Source: Gnetum montanum (Eukaryota > Streptophyta > Gnetopsida > Gnetales > Gnetaceae). From it: a DNA stretch of 64,000 nucleotides. The notes under the pieces were generated by a model that was not told the origin of the DNA, did not search any database, and saw nothing but the letters and a program-made list of their open reading frames with translations. Below are positions 12,000-23,950 of this stretch, in pieces. How positions within the stretch are numbered: position 1 is the first letter of the stretch; each line of letters begins with the position of its first letter. Where the stretch lies: NCBI GenBank assembly GCA_015680685.1, contig MNCI01000596.1, forward strand, positions 293,612-357,611, written 5' to 3'. The position numbers and the translations under genes are program-made.

Positions 12000-12430
12000 T
12001 TGTAGCTATAGCTTAACTTTTCATCAAGGCTTGGGAAATGTAATGTAGGTAAAACTTAGCTATTATGGCCTTCCAATAGGCTATACGAATACTTTCATAG
12101 ATATTGGTTGTTATGGCTCTAAGCATGTTATCCTTGCAAATGACATTGACTTGGCTCCTAAAGAGGTAATACATCCACTTCTTCAATGAGAAGACTAGGG
12201 CTAGACAATACTTCTCCACTTCAGTGTATTAGGTCTCATAGGCAATTAATGCATGGCTTAGGTAGTATACTGGTAGCTTTGCTTCATCATCTCATTTTTG
12301 GTAGAGTAGAGAGGCAATGGATATGTCAAAGATAACAAGGTAGATGTAAAATGATTTATCCTTTTCTGAAAGATAGATCATGGGTACTTGTGACAAGTAT
12401 TGCTTAAGGTTCTCAAAGGCTTCTTGGCAT
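12000..12430 (-). pseudogene. retroviral-type RNase H of the Tat pol
   Basis: The frame around 12219-12013 begins EKYCLALVFSLKKWMYYL and continues with a degraded VICKDNMLRAI, matching the RNase H region that follows RT in Tat elements (..EK.CLALVF...LR.YL...). It lies directly between RT and aRNH in the correct order. Several stops break it. Confidence 0.72.
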
Positions 12431-13656
12431 TAAGCCATTCACTCATAGTAAACTTCAATCTTAAGCAAATGTTGCATGGATTGTAGCTTCCCTGTAAGCC
12501 TATAGATGAACATACAGATAAATTGTAATCTACCTTCTAGTCCCTGAAGATCCTTAAGGTTAGTTGGTATTACCAAGTTGGATATGACCTTAACCTTATC
12601 AAGATTGACACGTATCCCTACTTCAGATACTACAAAGCCAAGCATCTTACTAATTTTGACACCAAATACATACTTATTAGGATTAAGTCTAAGCTCATAT
12701 TTAAGGCATTGTTTAAGCACAAGACCAAGGTCATGTGCATGGTCATTGATCATTTTGGATTTAATAGCTATGTCACCAATGTAGTCATTAAGTAACCATA
12801 GCATATAATAACTAAAGATATATGTCATTTCTCATTGATAGGCCCCACTTGCATTCTCTAGACTAGGGGGCATCATGGTGAAACAAAAGGTTTCCCAAGG
12901 GCTCATGAAGGTAATACAAGGTTGATGCTTTGGGTTAATCCTAACTTGGTTGTATCTCGAGAATCCATCTGTGAAGGATAACAAAGCATGTCCAATCATA
13001 GTATCAATAAGTTGGTCAATACTAGGCAAAGGGAAATCATCTTTGATAGTTGCCTTATTTAGGTTTTAAAAATCAATATATATACGTATTCTTTAGTTTT
13101 TCTTAGGGAGTACCACTATGTTAGACACCCAATCTCCATAATCAATAGCTCAAATGAAACTAGCTTGGTATAATTTCATGATCTTGTTACAACCTGCTAA
13201 GGGTAAATCTAGTTTAATCTTTTGAATCTTCTTCTTAACCACTTTGCTACTAGGATTGAGTATGATGTTATGCTACACTAGGTGTGGATCAAGACTTGGC
13301 ATATCTTTATATGACTAGGAAAAGATCTTAATGTTATCTTGGAGGACCTCAGTAATGTCTTGAGCCTATTGGGGCTTCAAGGAAGAACTTAGATTAATTG
13401 TTTTCTCCTTACCATTGTGTGCCATAACAAGAACCTCAACTAAAGATTCTTTGGTAATGTCACCAGCCTCAAGTTTAAGGGTTTTAACAAGGTGTTCAAG
13501 CCATTCAAGAGGTTTCTCTATCAAAGCTACATGATTAATTGGGCTCTCAAGCTCAAGATCTAAGTAATTAATGTCAATGAATCATTCAACATCATCATGA
13601 GGTCCACTTAGGCTCAAAGGAAAAATAATTTACTTCTAGGTGTCCATGCTCCAATC
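12431..13656 (-). pseudogene. Tat-type reverse transcriptase
   Basis: The - strand carries, in order: an N-terminal block DMPSLDPHLV; GDWVSNIVVLPKKN; RIYIDFNLNKA-like residues; DDFPLPSIDQLIDT; LLSFTDGFSRYNQVRI (the catalytic Asp strand, S.MDGFSGYNQ in the family); then the palm motif as DYIGDIAIKS. The family has YVDD, so the first catalytic Asp reads Gly. KMLGFVVSEVGI, then NLKDLQGLEGRLQFI, closes the thumb. The two longest open pieces are 13029-12832 and 12828-12439. In-frame stops and the YIGD change show it is dead. Confidence 0.85.
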
Positions 13657-13690
13657 CTACATAACAACTAAAAGCAAATTAAGTAGAACT
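13650..13690 (-). promoter_or_regulatory. candidate splice acceptor before the Tat RT
   Basis: On the - strand the sequence tttgcttttagttgttatgtag, written in two parts as tttgcttttag and ttgttatgtag, is a pyrimidine-rich stretch ending in AG at 13657-13658. The RT reading starts with gattggag. Ogre elements are known to splice an intron out between protease and RT, so the position fits. A matching GTATGT is at 42067-42072. Confidence 0.45.
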
Positions 13691-14460
13691 TGTGTGATAA
13701 AATGAGAAAATAATATCAAAGTAATGTAAAATACTTTAGTAATAATGCATAGATAAGATAAAACACATTACTTAGTAGTAAAAAAAGATTCAAACAAGGT
13801 CAAAAAATGTTACAATAGGTGGGTTAAAGCAAATAAGATGAAATAAAGGCTAAATAAGACCAAATGAGAACCAAATGGTGGTCGAATTCCATCAAATAGT
13901 GTCAAGGATGGTCAAAGCATGGTTAATAGATGCCACAAGAGAGATGTCAAGCTAAATAAGGTAAAACAAGGCTAAATAGTATGGAATGAAGCTAGATGAA
14001 AGCCAAATAATGATTAAATGGAGCCAAATTAAAATAAAATGATGGTCAAACCCCATCAAATGATGTCAAGCAAGGTTGAACAATGTCATGTTGATGTCTA
14101 ATGACATCAATTGATGTCAAACTAAGGCAAATAAGGTCCAAATGGTGTCAAATGATAGAGACGTGTAGTGGAACAAGGCTAAATGAAGTGAAAATGATGG
14201 AAATGAAACCAAATGACACCAAATGATGTAACAATGATGGCCAATAATGTGAAACAAGGTCAAAATAAGTCAAAATACAATGGAACAAGGAAAAACCAAC
14301 CAAGATGGATAACATGTGATAAAACATGGTTAATATTGATCAATCATGATCACATTTTGGTAGTTTTAGGCCTTAGTGGACCACTATGGGATGCTATAAG
14401 GTCAATGGAAGAGTTTGGGCACTTGGGGAGGTCATTCTAAGCCTATTTGGAGATCAAAAT
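13691..14460. repeat. A-rich stretch of degenerate short-word repeats
   Basis: Roughly 13800-14330 is dominated by recurring words such as caaatgatg, gtcaa, aacaagg and ctaaat at irregular spacing of about 10-30 bp. There is no open frame with a domain. It leads directly into the longer-period array that follows. Confidence 0.5.
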
Positions 14461-16300
14461 AAGGTTCTTTTGAAAAGATACATTGGAGCACAGAAAAAAT
14501 ACACTGGCTAGCATATTTTTGGTAGGCTCTAGGGTATATTTTGCCAAAATGTAAATTCTAGGGTTCATTAGGATTAGTTTTGGGGTTCTGATAACTTGAA
14601 TTGATAACGTAGTGGACTAGGAATGAAAATTGGTTAGGTTTGATGTTGATTTGACCTCCTGAAGCTCCAAATATTGTCAAAAGTTAAAAAATATGTTGGC
14701 TAGTGTAATTTTGCATGGCTTCAATGTAGTTTTGCATAAAAACTTAATTTATGATGTTTTAGGCTTGGAATTTGTTCTCTAGCAACCTCCCAGGGTAGCA
14801 CAGGGGTGTCAGGGTCATAAGATGATCATTTGGAGGTCAAAATGAGTCGATTTAAGGTGAGTTTGAAGCCAAAGACCTAAAGGATATGTTGGCCAATGTA
14901 GTATTGCATGGCCCTAATGTATTTTTGATGATAATTGGAATTTTCATGCTTAAATTAAGATCAAATAGTAGCTGGTTTCAAGATAAAAGGATTTGGGCTT
15001 CCCTAGACTTCCTTAGTCGAAGAGTTTGGTTAGGTTGTCAAATCTACCTTGGAAATAAAACCTGCATTGGCAAATGTATTTTTGGTTTGCTCCAATGAAT
15101 TTCTATAGAAATCTTGATTTTTGAACAATTTGAAACATCAATCAACTAGGTTTTAAGGCTCTTGAGGCTACTGGTGTCCATGGCTATGGTATAGGCTTAA
15201 AATTGTTGACTTTAGAGGTTATTGGAACCTTTATTTTGGCATGTTTTTCTAAAGATATGATGGACAACATATTTTTGGATGCTTCTTGTGTAATTTTGAA
15301 GAAAATGGTTGATTTTAATCATTTTTGGCTCAGTTTTCAAGGTTTTGTGGCTATTTGAGGGTCAAGTAGTGTTCTAGGTTAGATTGATGCATTTGTAGGT
15401 CAATTTGACATGTTGATGAATAATTATTAAGTTGTCCTAGAAACGATACATTGGATAGTTTATTTTTGACCTCTTCTAGTGTATCTTTTTGGTTTGCATG
15501 AGTTTTGACTCATTTTTAGCTTGATTCTCAACTTTCTAGGGTTATCAGAGGCTCCAAGAAGGTTTGAAGACTACGCCTTGTAATTTTGAGATTTTTGGAG
15601 GCTTTGTTGATTCATTTTGGTTCCAATATCTAGAAAGATACATTAGATATTGTAGTTTTATAGTCCTATACCATATTTTTTAGGGTTTTAGTGTTTTGAC
15701 TTGTTATTTGGCTTTCCAAAGTTACCAGAGGCTTTGGGGAGGCATGGAGGCTAAGGTTTGCTACTTTGAAGGCTGTTTGGTGCTTTATTGATTTATTTGA
15801 TGGTTAATATTCAAAAAGATACACTAGCTAGCATATTTTTGTAGTCCTCCAATGTATATTTTCAAGAATCATGAATTTTGACTTTTGACAAGTTCTATGA
15901 GGTTTTGGAGCTATTAAAGGCTTCAACTACAATTTAAGGCTAGATGTGGTCATTTTGAGGTTGATTAAAGGTCTAGTTGATGTTAATTATCTTTATTTAT
16001 TGTAAAAATATGTTGGCTAGTGTAGTTTTACCTCTATCCAACATAGTTTTCCAAAAATGTATTACTTCGATATGAGTTTTGGTAACTTTTGGTGCTCAAG
16101 ATTCTCTAGTGTCAATGCTTGGTTTCCAATTTTGGTATCAAGCTTTGTTGGCTTCCATGGGATAAGGAATGATGGATATGAGGTTTTTTTTATCATGGTT
16201 AGTGCTTGGAACCTATTCCAAGGCTTATTTGGACATTAATCCTAGCATAGTTTTTGTTAGAATGTGTTAATCCAATTGTATTAGGACTTTAATTGGTTTA
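14461..16300. repeat. degenerate tandem array, about 190-bp period, about nine units
   Basis: A landmark of the type aaagatacattgg / aaaaatatgttgg, soon followed by tagtgtatttttg, recurs at about 14473, 14685, 14881, 15061, 15250, 15440, 15632, 15813 and 16003. Spacings are 180-212 bp, mostly 181-196. The units have diverged strongly but keep the order. The array lies in the gap between the Tat protease and RT, next to the insertion point of AT-2. No protein is encoded. Confidence 0.75.
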
Positions 16301-17888
16301 TTTAGAAGGCACCTACTAGAGTCCATCTAAGTTTAAATGGTCATTAGGCATTAATTTTCCCACTAACCCAACGTAATTTCTACTTTCCATATGTGAACAT
16401 GGAGTTATGTGGGAGTTGTCTATATGTAAGGTTTATGATAACAATGCATAAGTATTGGAAGGCTTCCAACATTAAAATTTTACATGAATAATTTTTTTTA
16501 GCCTAGTTCTTATAGGAAGTGCTTGGTATTAAGGCATTTTTACTATTCTTAGCCCATATCTCATCACTCCCTAGCATATCTTTGCCATCCTTCACTAGAG
16601 GAGCAGTGTAATTGTAAGGAATTGAAGAAGATTTGAAGGTTTTGGAGTTTGCTTACCCAAGATGTCAAAGAGGATAGGTTGAACGAAAAAGAATCTAGCC
16701 TTGGAGGAGGCAAAAACTGCTACCAAAGTGATCTCCTATCTACCAAGGCCTATCATTGGAGAAGGTTCATCCAACATGACTATCAAGTATCCTTCAACTA
16801 TTTTTCATTTATTTCTAGCCAATTATGTAGGTGTTTTGCAATGTCTAGGCTACACGTGACATGAAATCTTAATTTGTATGGCTTAGATGTTGTGTCTAGG
16901 TTGTGATGATTTTTTCACATTGTTATTTTGGCCTTAGGGCCTTCATGTGCAAAATTTTGAATTTTTTATCTAGCCTACCTTATGCATTCTCATTGTTTTG
17001 CACTAAAAAGCAATGCCACTTATCAATTTTTTAAAAAGAAAATAGTATAGAAATTTTGGTTTTTGAGGCCATAGATTTGTTGTACATTATTTAATGGTTG
17101 AACTAGTGGTTTAATCTCTGAATTCTAACCTATGGTTATTTTTTTATGAATTTTTTTTGTGGAACAATGCATAGTGATTTTTTGATTTTTTATTATTTTT
17201 ACCCCTTTAAAACTAGTAGCATTGACATTTGAAATAATTTTTTCTATCAATGTACAAGCATCCTAGGGATCATTAGGGCCATGTAGAGTGGTTTTACATT
17301 AGTTCTTGAATTTTTTTTAGATTTTTGCATAATTTTTCTATGGATTTTACTGTAGTTATTTCACTACAAATTGGGATTTTTAGAAAATTTTTAAAGCAGT
17401 CTAGGGTTATTTTGTTAATTTTTTCTATGTCTATGACTACAATGTTGATGCAAATTTTTGGTTAAATTTTGTGTATTTGCAATGCATAGACCTAGAAAAA
17501 AATTTTAATAAAATTTTTATTTCTAGTTTATGTGAACTACCTTGTACAATTCATGTTTCAGTTGTTGAAACTGCAAACCTCTTAGGCTATACAAGTAGTG
17601 TTGGTACACTTTTTGAATTTTATTATGAATGCTTTGAGCTCTTACTAGTTATTTACATGTTTTATGTTGATTTCCAAAAACCTTTTAAATTTTTTAGCTA
17701 TTTCACCGTAAACTAGGATTTCTAGTCAAAATTTCACTAAATTTAGGTTGGAACTTTTACAACTATTACTGTATTGTTAATTGTCGGTTAAAAGTTGGTA
17801 CATGCCTGTTCTCATGGTTTCAATTTTTTTGACATAAAATTTCTCAATTTTTATGCATATTTCCACCATGATATTATCATTAATGTTA
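16301..17888 (+). other. T-rich region with a possible 5' exon of the antisense gene
   Basis: A + strand frame starting at the ATG at 16662 reads MSKRIG, one stop, then about 60 codons including TKVISYLPRPIIGEG and ANYVGVLQCLGY. Beyond about 16870 the sequence is T-rich and intron-like up to the AT-2 insertion at 17894. The gene remnant resumes on the same strand after 37744, so this may be its first exon. I recognise no family, and the link is inference. Confidence 0.3.
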
Positions 17889-17893
17889 ACAAG

Positions 17894-18798
17894 TGATGAC
17901 TGGCGACCATATGAATCACAAAGTTTTCATTCACGATCTATTTCATGGACTTTATAGTTTCCAATGCACTAGTCTTCTAGGTAGTGAACCTTGCCCTAAG
18001 GTCATTTGTTATCTTCCCAATTACACTTGTGAAGCACATGGTATGGTTAAGTGTAATTGAGGCATATAATTTTTATAGTTTTATGTTTTATAGTCTTGGT
18101 GCTTGAATAGAGATAAAGACAAGGTAATTTAATGGCTAATTCAATGTAACTAACCTACTAGCCTCTAGCTAATCCTAACATAAGTAACTATTTCCACTTT
18201 CTGTACACATCCTGAACCCATGTATCCACTGCTGGGTTACCAAGTGCTATGCTACTGGGCATACCAAGCAATAATGCTACTGGGATTACTAAGTGAATAC
18301 ATGTTACACTCAAAGTAGTTGTACTTATATATTTAATCTATTTAGCTTATCTTGCTCAATTATCTTAATCAACTTAATTACTGAAAAACATTGAATAAGT
18401 AATTAACAACATTAAATGCATAAATGAAATATTTAATCTATCCAAAATGCTGCAAGGTTTATCAGAAAGCTCATCTTTATTATCATACACACTATCGTGA
18501 TTAGGTATAACAATGCTTGAATAAAGTTTTTTACACTCAATGACTCCTGCTATAGGCACTTGGGAAAAATATTCTAACTTTTGAATAGACAAACTACAAG
18601 AGCTCTACTACTTCTATGAGAATTGATCACCATAAATGTGGTTGGTGGCTCATATTTATAGACCAGGATAGACCCCTACTTCAATGGGACCATGTTGATG
18701 CAATTAACTACATCGACAGGGCCTAGTCAATGGAGCCTCATCAATGCAACAAACTACATTGACGGGGCCTAGGTGATGCAACAAACTGAAGCTCATCA
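17894..18798 (-). repeat. 3' LTR of AT-2 (905 bp)
   Basis: It runs tgatgactgg...gctcatca. The reverse TATA box (atatttatagacc) is at about 18652-18664. U3 repeats of the ctacatcgacagggcc type lie between about 18690 and 18780. The PPT abuts at 18799. Three short units of about 25 bp near 18235-18300 are shared with the other LTRs. Confidence 0.88.
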
Positions 18799-18813
18799 TA
18801 CCCCCATGACTGG
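18799..18813 (-). promoter_or_regulatory. polypurine tract of AT-2
   Basis: tacccccatgactgg on the + strand (reverse ccagtcatgggggta) abuts the LTR. Confidence 0.8.
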
Positions 18814-19039
18814 ATGAAAACTCATGCTTGAGTTCTTTACAAAATTGGGAAGGTATGGAATTATTGACTAACTTTGCCATAACAAAATAAAACAAGACAA
18901 AATGGACATAACAACTAAGTGCCTGATGTACAAATCAACACATTACAAAAATTGTAGTGTTCATGATACAAAATTAAACATCATGGCATGGTTCTTAAAA
19001 ATTGGATAGCATGTTCTTTGATGATATGAAGTTGATGGA

Positions 19040-21901
19040 GAAGGTTAGATGATCCTAGGTGGTGGTGGCTCTTGAGGTTCTAAGGGACCTTCACTAGCTT
19101 TAGGCACATGTGGTGGTAGAGGTGGCTATGGCTATCCTATTGTTGCTGCTACTTCAAGAAGAAGGTGATAAGCATCGAATAATGCCTTCATTTTCTCTTC
19201 TTTACTCCTCAGATCGTTTATGGTCCACGTAGCTTCGTCGATAGGGGTCAGCATTGGAACATCTCAAGGACAAGGCAAAATAGGAAAGAGCTCCTTCACA
19301 TTGGCAAACTAGGCTATGAATTGCTTGCACTCAATGTTGAATGCTCAAAGAGTGTCTTGTAGAACCTGGTAGTCATTCATTCTTTTAGCCAAGTTCTCTA
19401 CGATTGATCTTTGATCGATGAATTTCACCTTGAGAACCTTGAGTTCAGCATGCACAACTACAAGCTTTTGCTTGGTGTCTTTATGGGTCTTGAACTTAGC
19501 CTCATTCAACAAGTATGAGCTAGCCACTTACTTTTCAAGTTTAGACTGTGGTTTTCCAACAATCAACATTGCCAAGTTTTCATAATGAAGATTGGATAGC
19601 TCCATGTACTCCATCATCTCTTCAATCTACAACTCCTTCATGTAAATTTCTATCCTATTGTGGGCATCAATCCCATCAACAATGGGTTTCCACAATTCTC
19701 TACCTTGTTGGAGTTGCTAGAGGGCCTCATTAATTTTTTCCTTTGACAATTGGATATACTTTTAATTCACATCTTTTTGTAATCCAACCTAGTCTCTGTA
19801 ATGATTTTTAACTTTCTTAAATTTTAGAGCCTCATTCTTCTAGGTGGTAATCTCAATAGCTAACTTCTGACATGTGTGGACATCCTCCATGGAGAGGTTA
19901 TGATTCTCTACTACCAATCTTCTTAGTTTAGTGTTTTCCCTAGTGATTTTCTCCTACTGTTGATGGATAAATTCTTCTAATTGTTGTTTTTATGCATCAA
20001 TGTTCCATAGGCGATGGTTTTCTATAGTCAAGGATTCATTTTCTTGACATGTCTGCATCAAGTTCTTTTGTACTACATGAGTTTTAGCTTTTGCTATTGA
20101 TTGATTAAAGATCAATATTACCATTTCTTCCTCAACACACTTAAGTTTTTCTTGAAGCTATTGAAAAGCTTCATCTTGTGTTAATGTAGGGTTGATAAGA
20201 GTAAGGTTAGGAAATTGGGCACGCAATTTGGCAACTTCCATAGCCAAGCATTGATTATGTGCTTGAGCTATTTCAAGTTGCCCTTCCAAGATGAGACACT
20301 TGTCCTTTGCCTCTAGCAACTTTGCCTAGGTTGTAGTGATGGTATTTGGAAAGTCAAAGATATTCAAAATCGGTTGCCTAGTTCCCACTAGTTGGTTGAG
20401 CAATTCTTTATGCTGGGCTATACTTAATCTTTCGTTGATCATCCTTGTAGATGCCTGCACATCTCTTAGTGTAAAAAAATCTGGTTCAGGTGCCATAGGT
20501 GTGTTTAATGCCTCAGAAACTCAATTAGCAATGATCTCTATAGCTATCTCTTACCCTTGGTGCTACATCACCAATACAGTTGCCTCCTCATCCTTGTTCA
20601 AGCACATAGAAAAGGAAGTCACATTCCTAGATATTTATGGGAATATATGATGCTAAGAGAGAGACACTGTCACCTCTTAGGCACTTGGATTTAACCTTGC
20701 AGGCAACTACATGCATTGGGAGGACAACATTAATCCACCTCCCTCCATCTAGCTACTTGTACAAGCCACTTCTCTAAGGTGACTCATGACTAGTTTGTAC
20801 ACAGATGGATCTCCACTAGTAGTTCCTACTTAATACTCTTGTTTTTGCAAGAGCTACTCTCGAAATTTTTGCATGCATTCAATTGCAGTGTGGGCCTTCA
20901 ATGTTTTCTCATGAGTAGGTGCTGGAGGTGGATGTTGTTTCTCCTCTTCTATGGTCGTGGTAGGTGTCTTATCCTTCATCATCTCCACCCACTAACTACT
21001 ATGAGCATGCCTAAGTATATCATTTGCGTAGCGGCCTATCCTTGCCCTTTTGCATAGTTTTCTAATCAAGCAAAGAAAGGGCAAGGTCTTTCTTTGATGT
21101 TCATTCTTTTTAAAGCACTTTTCTATCTCTAGATAGATTATTTGTGGAAGATTTGTTGGAAATTTATCACTTAAAGTGTGCATGCTCAAGCAGAGAAGGC
21201 TGTCACCTTACTGGGGCCTCATCATTGGATTGTGGTGGTAGGCCACTATCTTAAAATAGACTCACTCTACCAGTTTGAGTGTGCCAAACTCCTTGTGGTT
21301 GACCCCATAACATCGTTGCATCCACTCCTTTGCTTTGGGGTCACCTTGTGTTGATAACTTTGCCAATTATGTTCTTATGTTTGGCAACCCAAGGACCTAT
21401 GCAATGGCCTCCAATGAGTAGGACACTTGGATGTCCTTGATTTTCACAGTGGATCCTACTTTCTTATTATTCCAGAAGAGATATGTTTCTCCCATGTATC
21501 ACTCCCCACTAGAAGTGATGATTGGCCACATGGGAGAGGCTTGTAGTTGAGTTTTGACATCTTCTGGAGCCCATTCAAGGAATGGTCCAAAATTTAATTC
21601 TTGGAGAACTGAGCGTTAGACCTCATGATTTCCAATTATCAAGATAGGCCTATGTGAGTGTGAGTTTTAGACTAGGTACAAGGACTGGCACTTCACCTCA
21701 TTGTGAATGTTCAGATGTGGCTACCTCTTCGGGAATCTATCAAAAAAATTCCACCTTGACCTCATATTTGAGAGGTCTTGTTGCATGGGTTGCCTTAGCC
21801 TATTCTTGGCCATGTTCTTGTTGGCCTCTTCCTCCTCTAGGTGACTTCTCCCATGGTTGTGATGGTTCCTCCTTCTACAGTCTCTTCGGTCTTGGTGCCA
21901 T
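19040..21901 (-). pseudogene. third ORF (ORF3, env-position protein) of AT-2
   Basis: The ATG at 21899-21901 (MAPRPKR...) matches the ORF3 start of AT-4. The N-terminal third contains YLEIEKCFKKNEHQRK and PFLCLIRKLCKRARIG at about 21190-21000. This fits the C-terminal half of the domain annotated in plants as putative plant transposon protein, which I recall from many gypsy third ORFs. The C-terminal half is a long heptad-rich region; its end reads SIVENLAKRMNDYQVLQ (19400-19345). I see no signal peptide or transmembrane segment, so an envelope role is unsupported. Many stops and frameshifts are present. Confidence 0.6.
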
Positions 21902-22400
21902 TTGTAATCACACATAACAATGAATTAGTAATTATTATGTAACATAGAATGATTGGAATACCTTATCTCATGAGGGGGTTGCATTTGGCTAGGGTGTGAT
22001 TATGGCTAGATATATTAAGTAGTTAATTATTAATTTAATCTTTGATTTATCAAAGTTTTTGGAAGGGTTAAATTCTCAAAAATTAATGATTTAATAGCAT
22101 TTATTGCTTAATACTTTAGGGGATTTAGAAAAAATTATAGTTAAAACCTTGGGGTTTGCCAACCCCATGACTAAGAGCTTACCTTCAGTAATTGCAGGAT
22201 CAAAGAACGGGGTGATTTGGATAAACAATGTGAGAGTTATAGGCTTGGGAAGGTTTTGGGCTCTAAAAATTGCAAAAACTTAGGCATTATGGACCAAATG
22301 TGAAAAATTCCTAAGTGTTCAGTGTTTAGTCATATTTATAATATTTTTTTGTACTACGTCGATGAGGCCTTATCAATGTAGCTATTGAACACCATTGACT
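21902..22400 (-). promoter_or_regulatory. internal promoter/leader-like module before ORF3 of AT-2
   Basis: Reading the - strand: U3-like repeats (aaggcctcatcgacgtagta) at about 22353-22372, a TATA-like tattataaatatg at about 22333-22345, a roughly 150-nt leader, a donor-like aaggtaagctc near 22177-22187, the PPT-like ttagtcatggggtt (22161-22174), then about 260 nt to the ORF3 ATG. The same parts occur in the same order in AT-4. The acceptor AG of AT-4 is here tacaa, so it is mutated. Confidence 0.5.
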
Positions 22401-23950
22401 TTTGTTAACTTGGTTAAAACTTGAAAATTACAAAGATATTTTGAATGAAATTAGGGTCAAATGGAAGCCCAAATAGCCACAAAGATGATGAAAATGTGGG
22501 AAGATAGTGTTGAAGTTTAAAAAATTAAGAAAATTAGGAAAAATGATAAAATGGGATGAAACATGAGAGTTCAAGAAGCACAAAGTGTTGTGCATAATGG
22601 AATATGCGACAAATAGGATTATAACAATGCCTAAGGTAGGGAACTTAACTAATGAAATGAAGAGATATGTAGGTGGTCCTCCCCATAGTAGGCATCTATA
22701 CTTGTTGCCTTTACATAACCTAAACTAAGGAGTCCATAGGCCCCATAGTTAATTAATGGTTATGAAAAGTTAAGGACTAACAAAAAAGAATCTATTCAAG
22801 AATTCCAACACATCAAAGTAAGACATCAAGCATAACATAGAAACTAGTAGTGAGGTGAGTTATGGTAGCATAGATGGATGACTAAGAAGGTGAAATGAAA
22901 TCTCAAATTGAGGTTGTAAGATGTCCCTTGTGAAATATGTGTTTAAAACAACTTAAGAAGATCCATCCTTAGTCCAAACCAAAACTAGCCCCTTTCAGTC
23001 ACTTCGCATCGTCACTCTAAGATGGATCAACCCACTCAAGACACAAGAGTACTCCCATAAGACAATAAGCATCCCAAAAAGAGAAGTAGAAAGTGAGAGA
23101 AAGAGAGGGCCTTAGTTAGAGGGGACCTTCAAGCATGGGTACATGCCTTTCTTGTCCCATAACCAGTGCTTGTAGCCCATTTATTTTTCTAAGGGATGTG
23201 TTTTGAAATTTCCATCATGTTTTTTTTTTGAAATGGGAACCACACTATGCAAAGAATTATTCATTTATTGTGTTTAATGGGTGTGCTTTGAATTCCCATA
23301 ATTTTTTTCTTTTTCTTTTTCTTTTTAGATGGGAATCACACCATGAAAAGACTTTATTTATCTTCCAATTAATGGTTGGGATGGAATGGTCAGAAGTTCA
23401 TGAAAGACACCCAAGCACTCAAGTAAGTAGAAGAGTACAAGGAGTATTGAGTCCCCTTGAAGCCACACCCTCTACAAACCTTTGAATCTTTCCCAATTCT
23501 AGAACTACCAAGGTCACCAATTGATTTAAAATTTCTTTAATGGAATGAACATCAAAATTCTAGAACAAGGAAAATCATAGAGTTTATTGGGTTGGCAGAT
23601 GATGTGGAGTCATTGCCTGTTCCATGAAAAATAAACCATGTCATAGTCATTAGACACTAGAATTCAAAAATAGAAACTAGACATCCATAGTTACAACATT
23701 AAGCACAAACCATCATTAGTAAATAGTAAGAGCGACACTGTGTCCTATAGCAATAAAGCATGTTTATTAGCAAAAATAATGAAAAGTCACACTTAAACAA
23801 AACAAAGTAAAAGATATAAGAAAGTGTAAAATGATCAAGAAAAGTTAAAAGGTACTAATGATGATGCAAATTTGGAAAAATTTGAAAATAAAAAATTTGT
23901 AAAATAAATAACTTATAAAATCTAAAATGTGAACAACAAAAAAAAAAACA
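22401..23950 (-). other. pol-ORF3 spacer of AT-2
   Basis: AT-rich and without a supported gene; it aligns by landmarks with 53930-55430 of AT-4 (for example a block of the form gtgggtcctcccca...). Short open frames here are chance. Confidence 0.55.

Noticed and set aside
14461-16300. CRISPR-like or protein-coding repeat
   Set aside because: Units are long, diverged and non-coding; the context is a plant retrotransposon.
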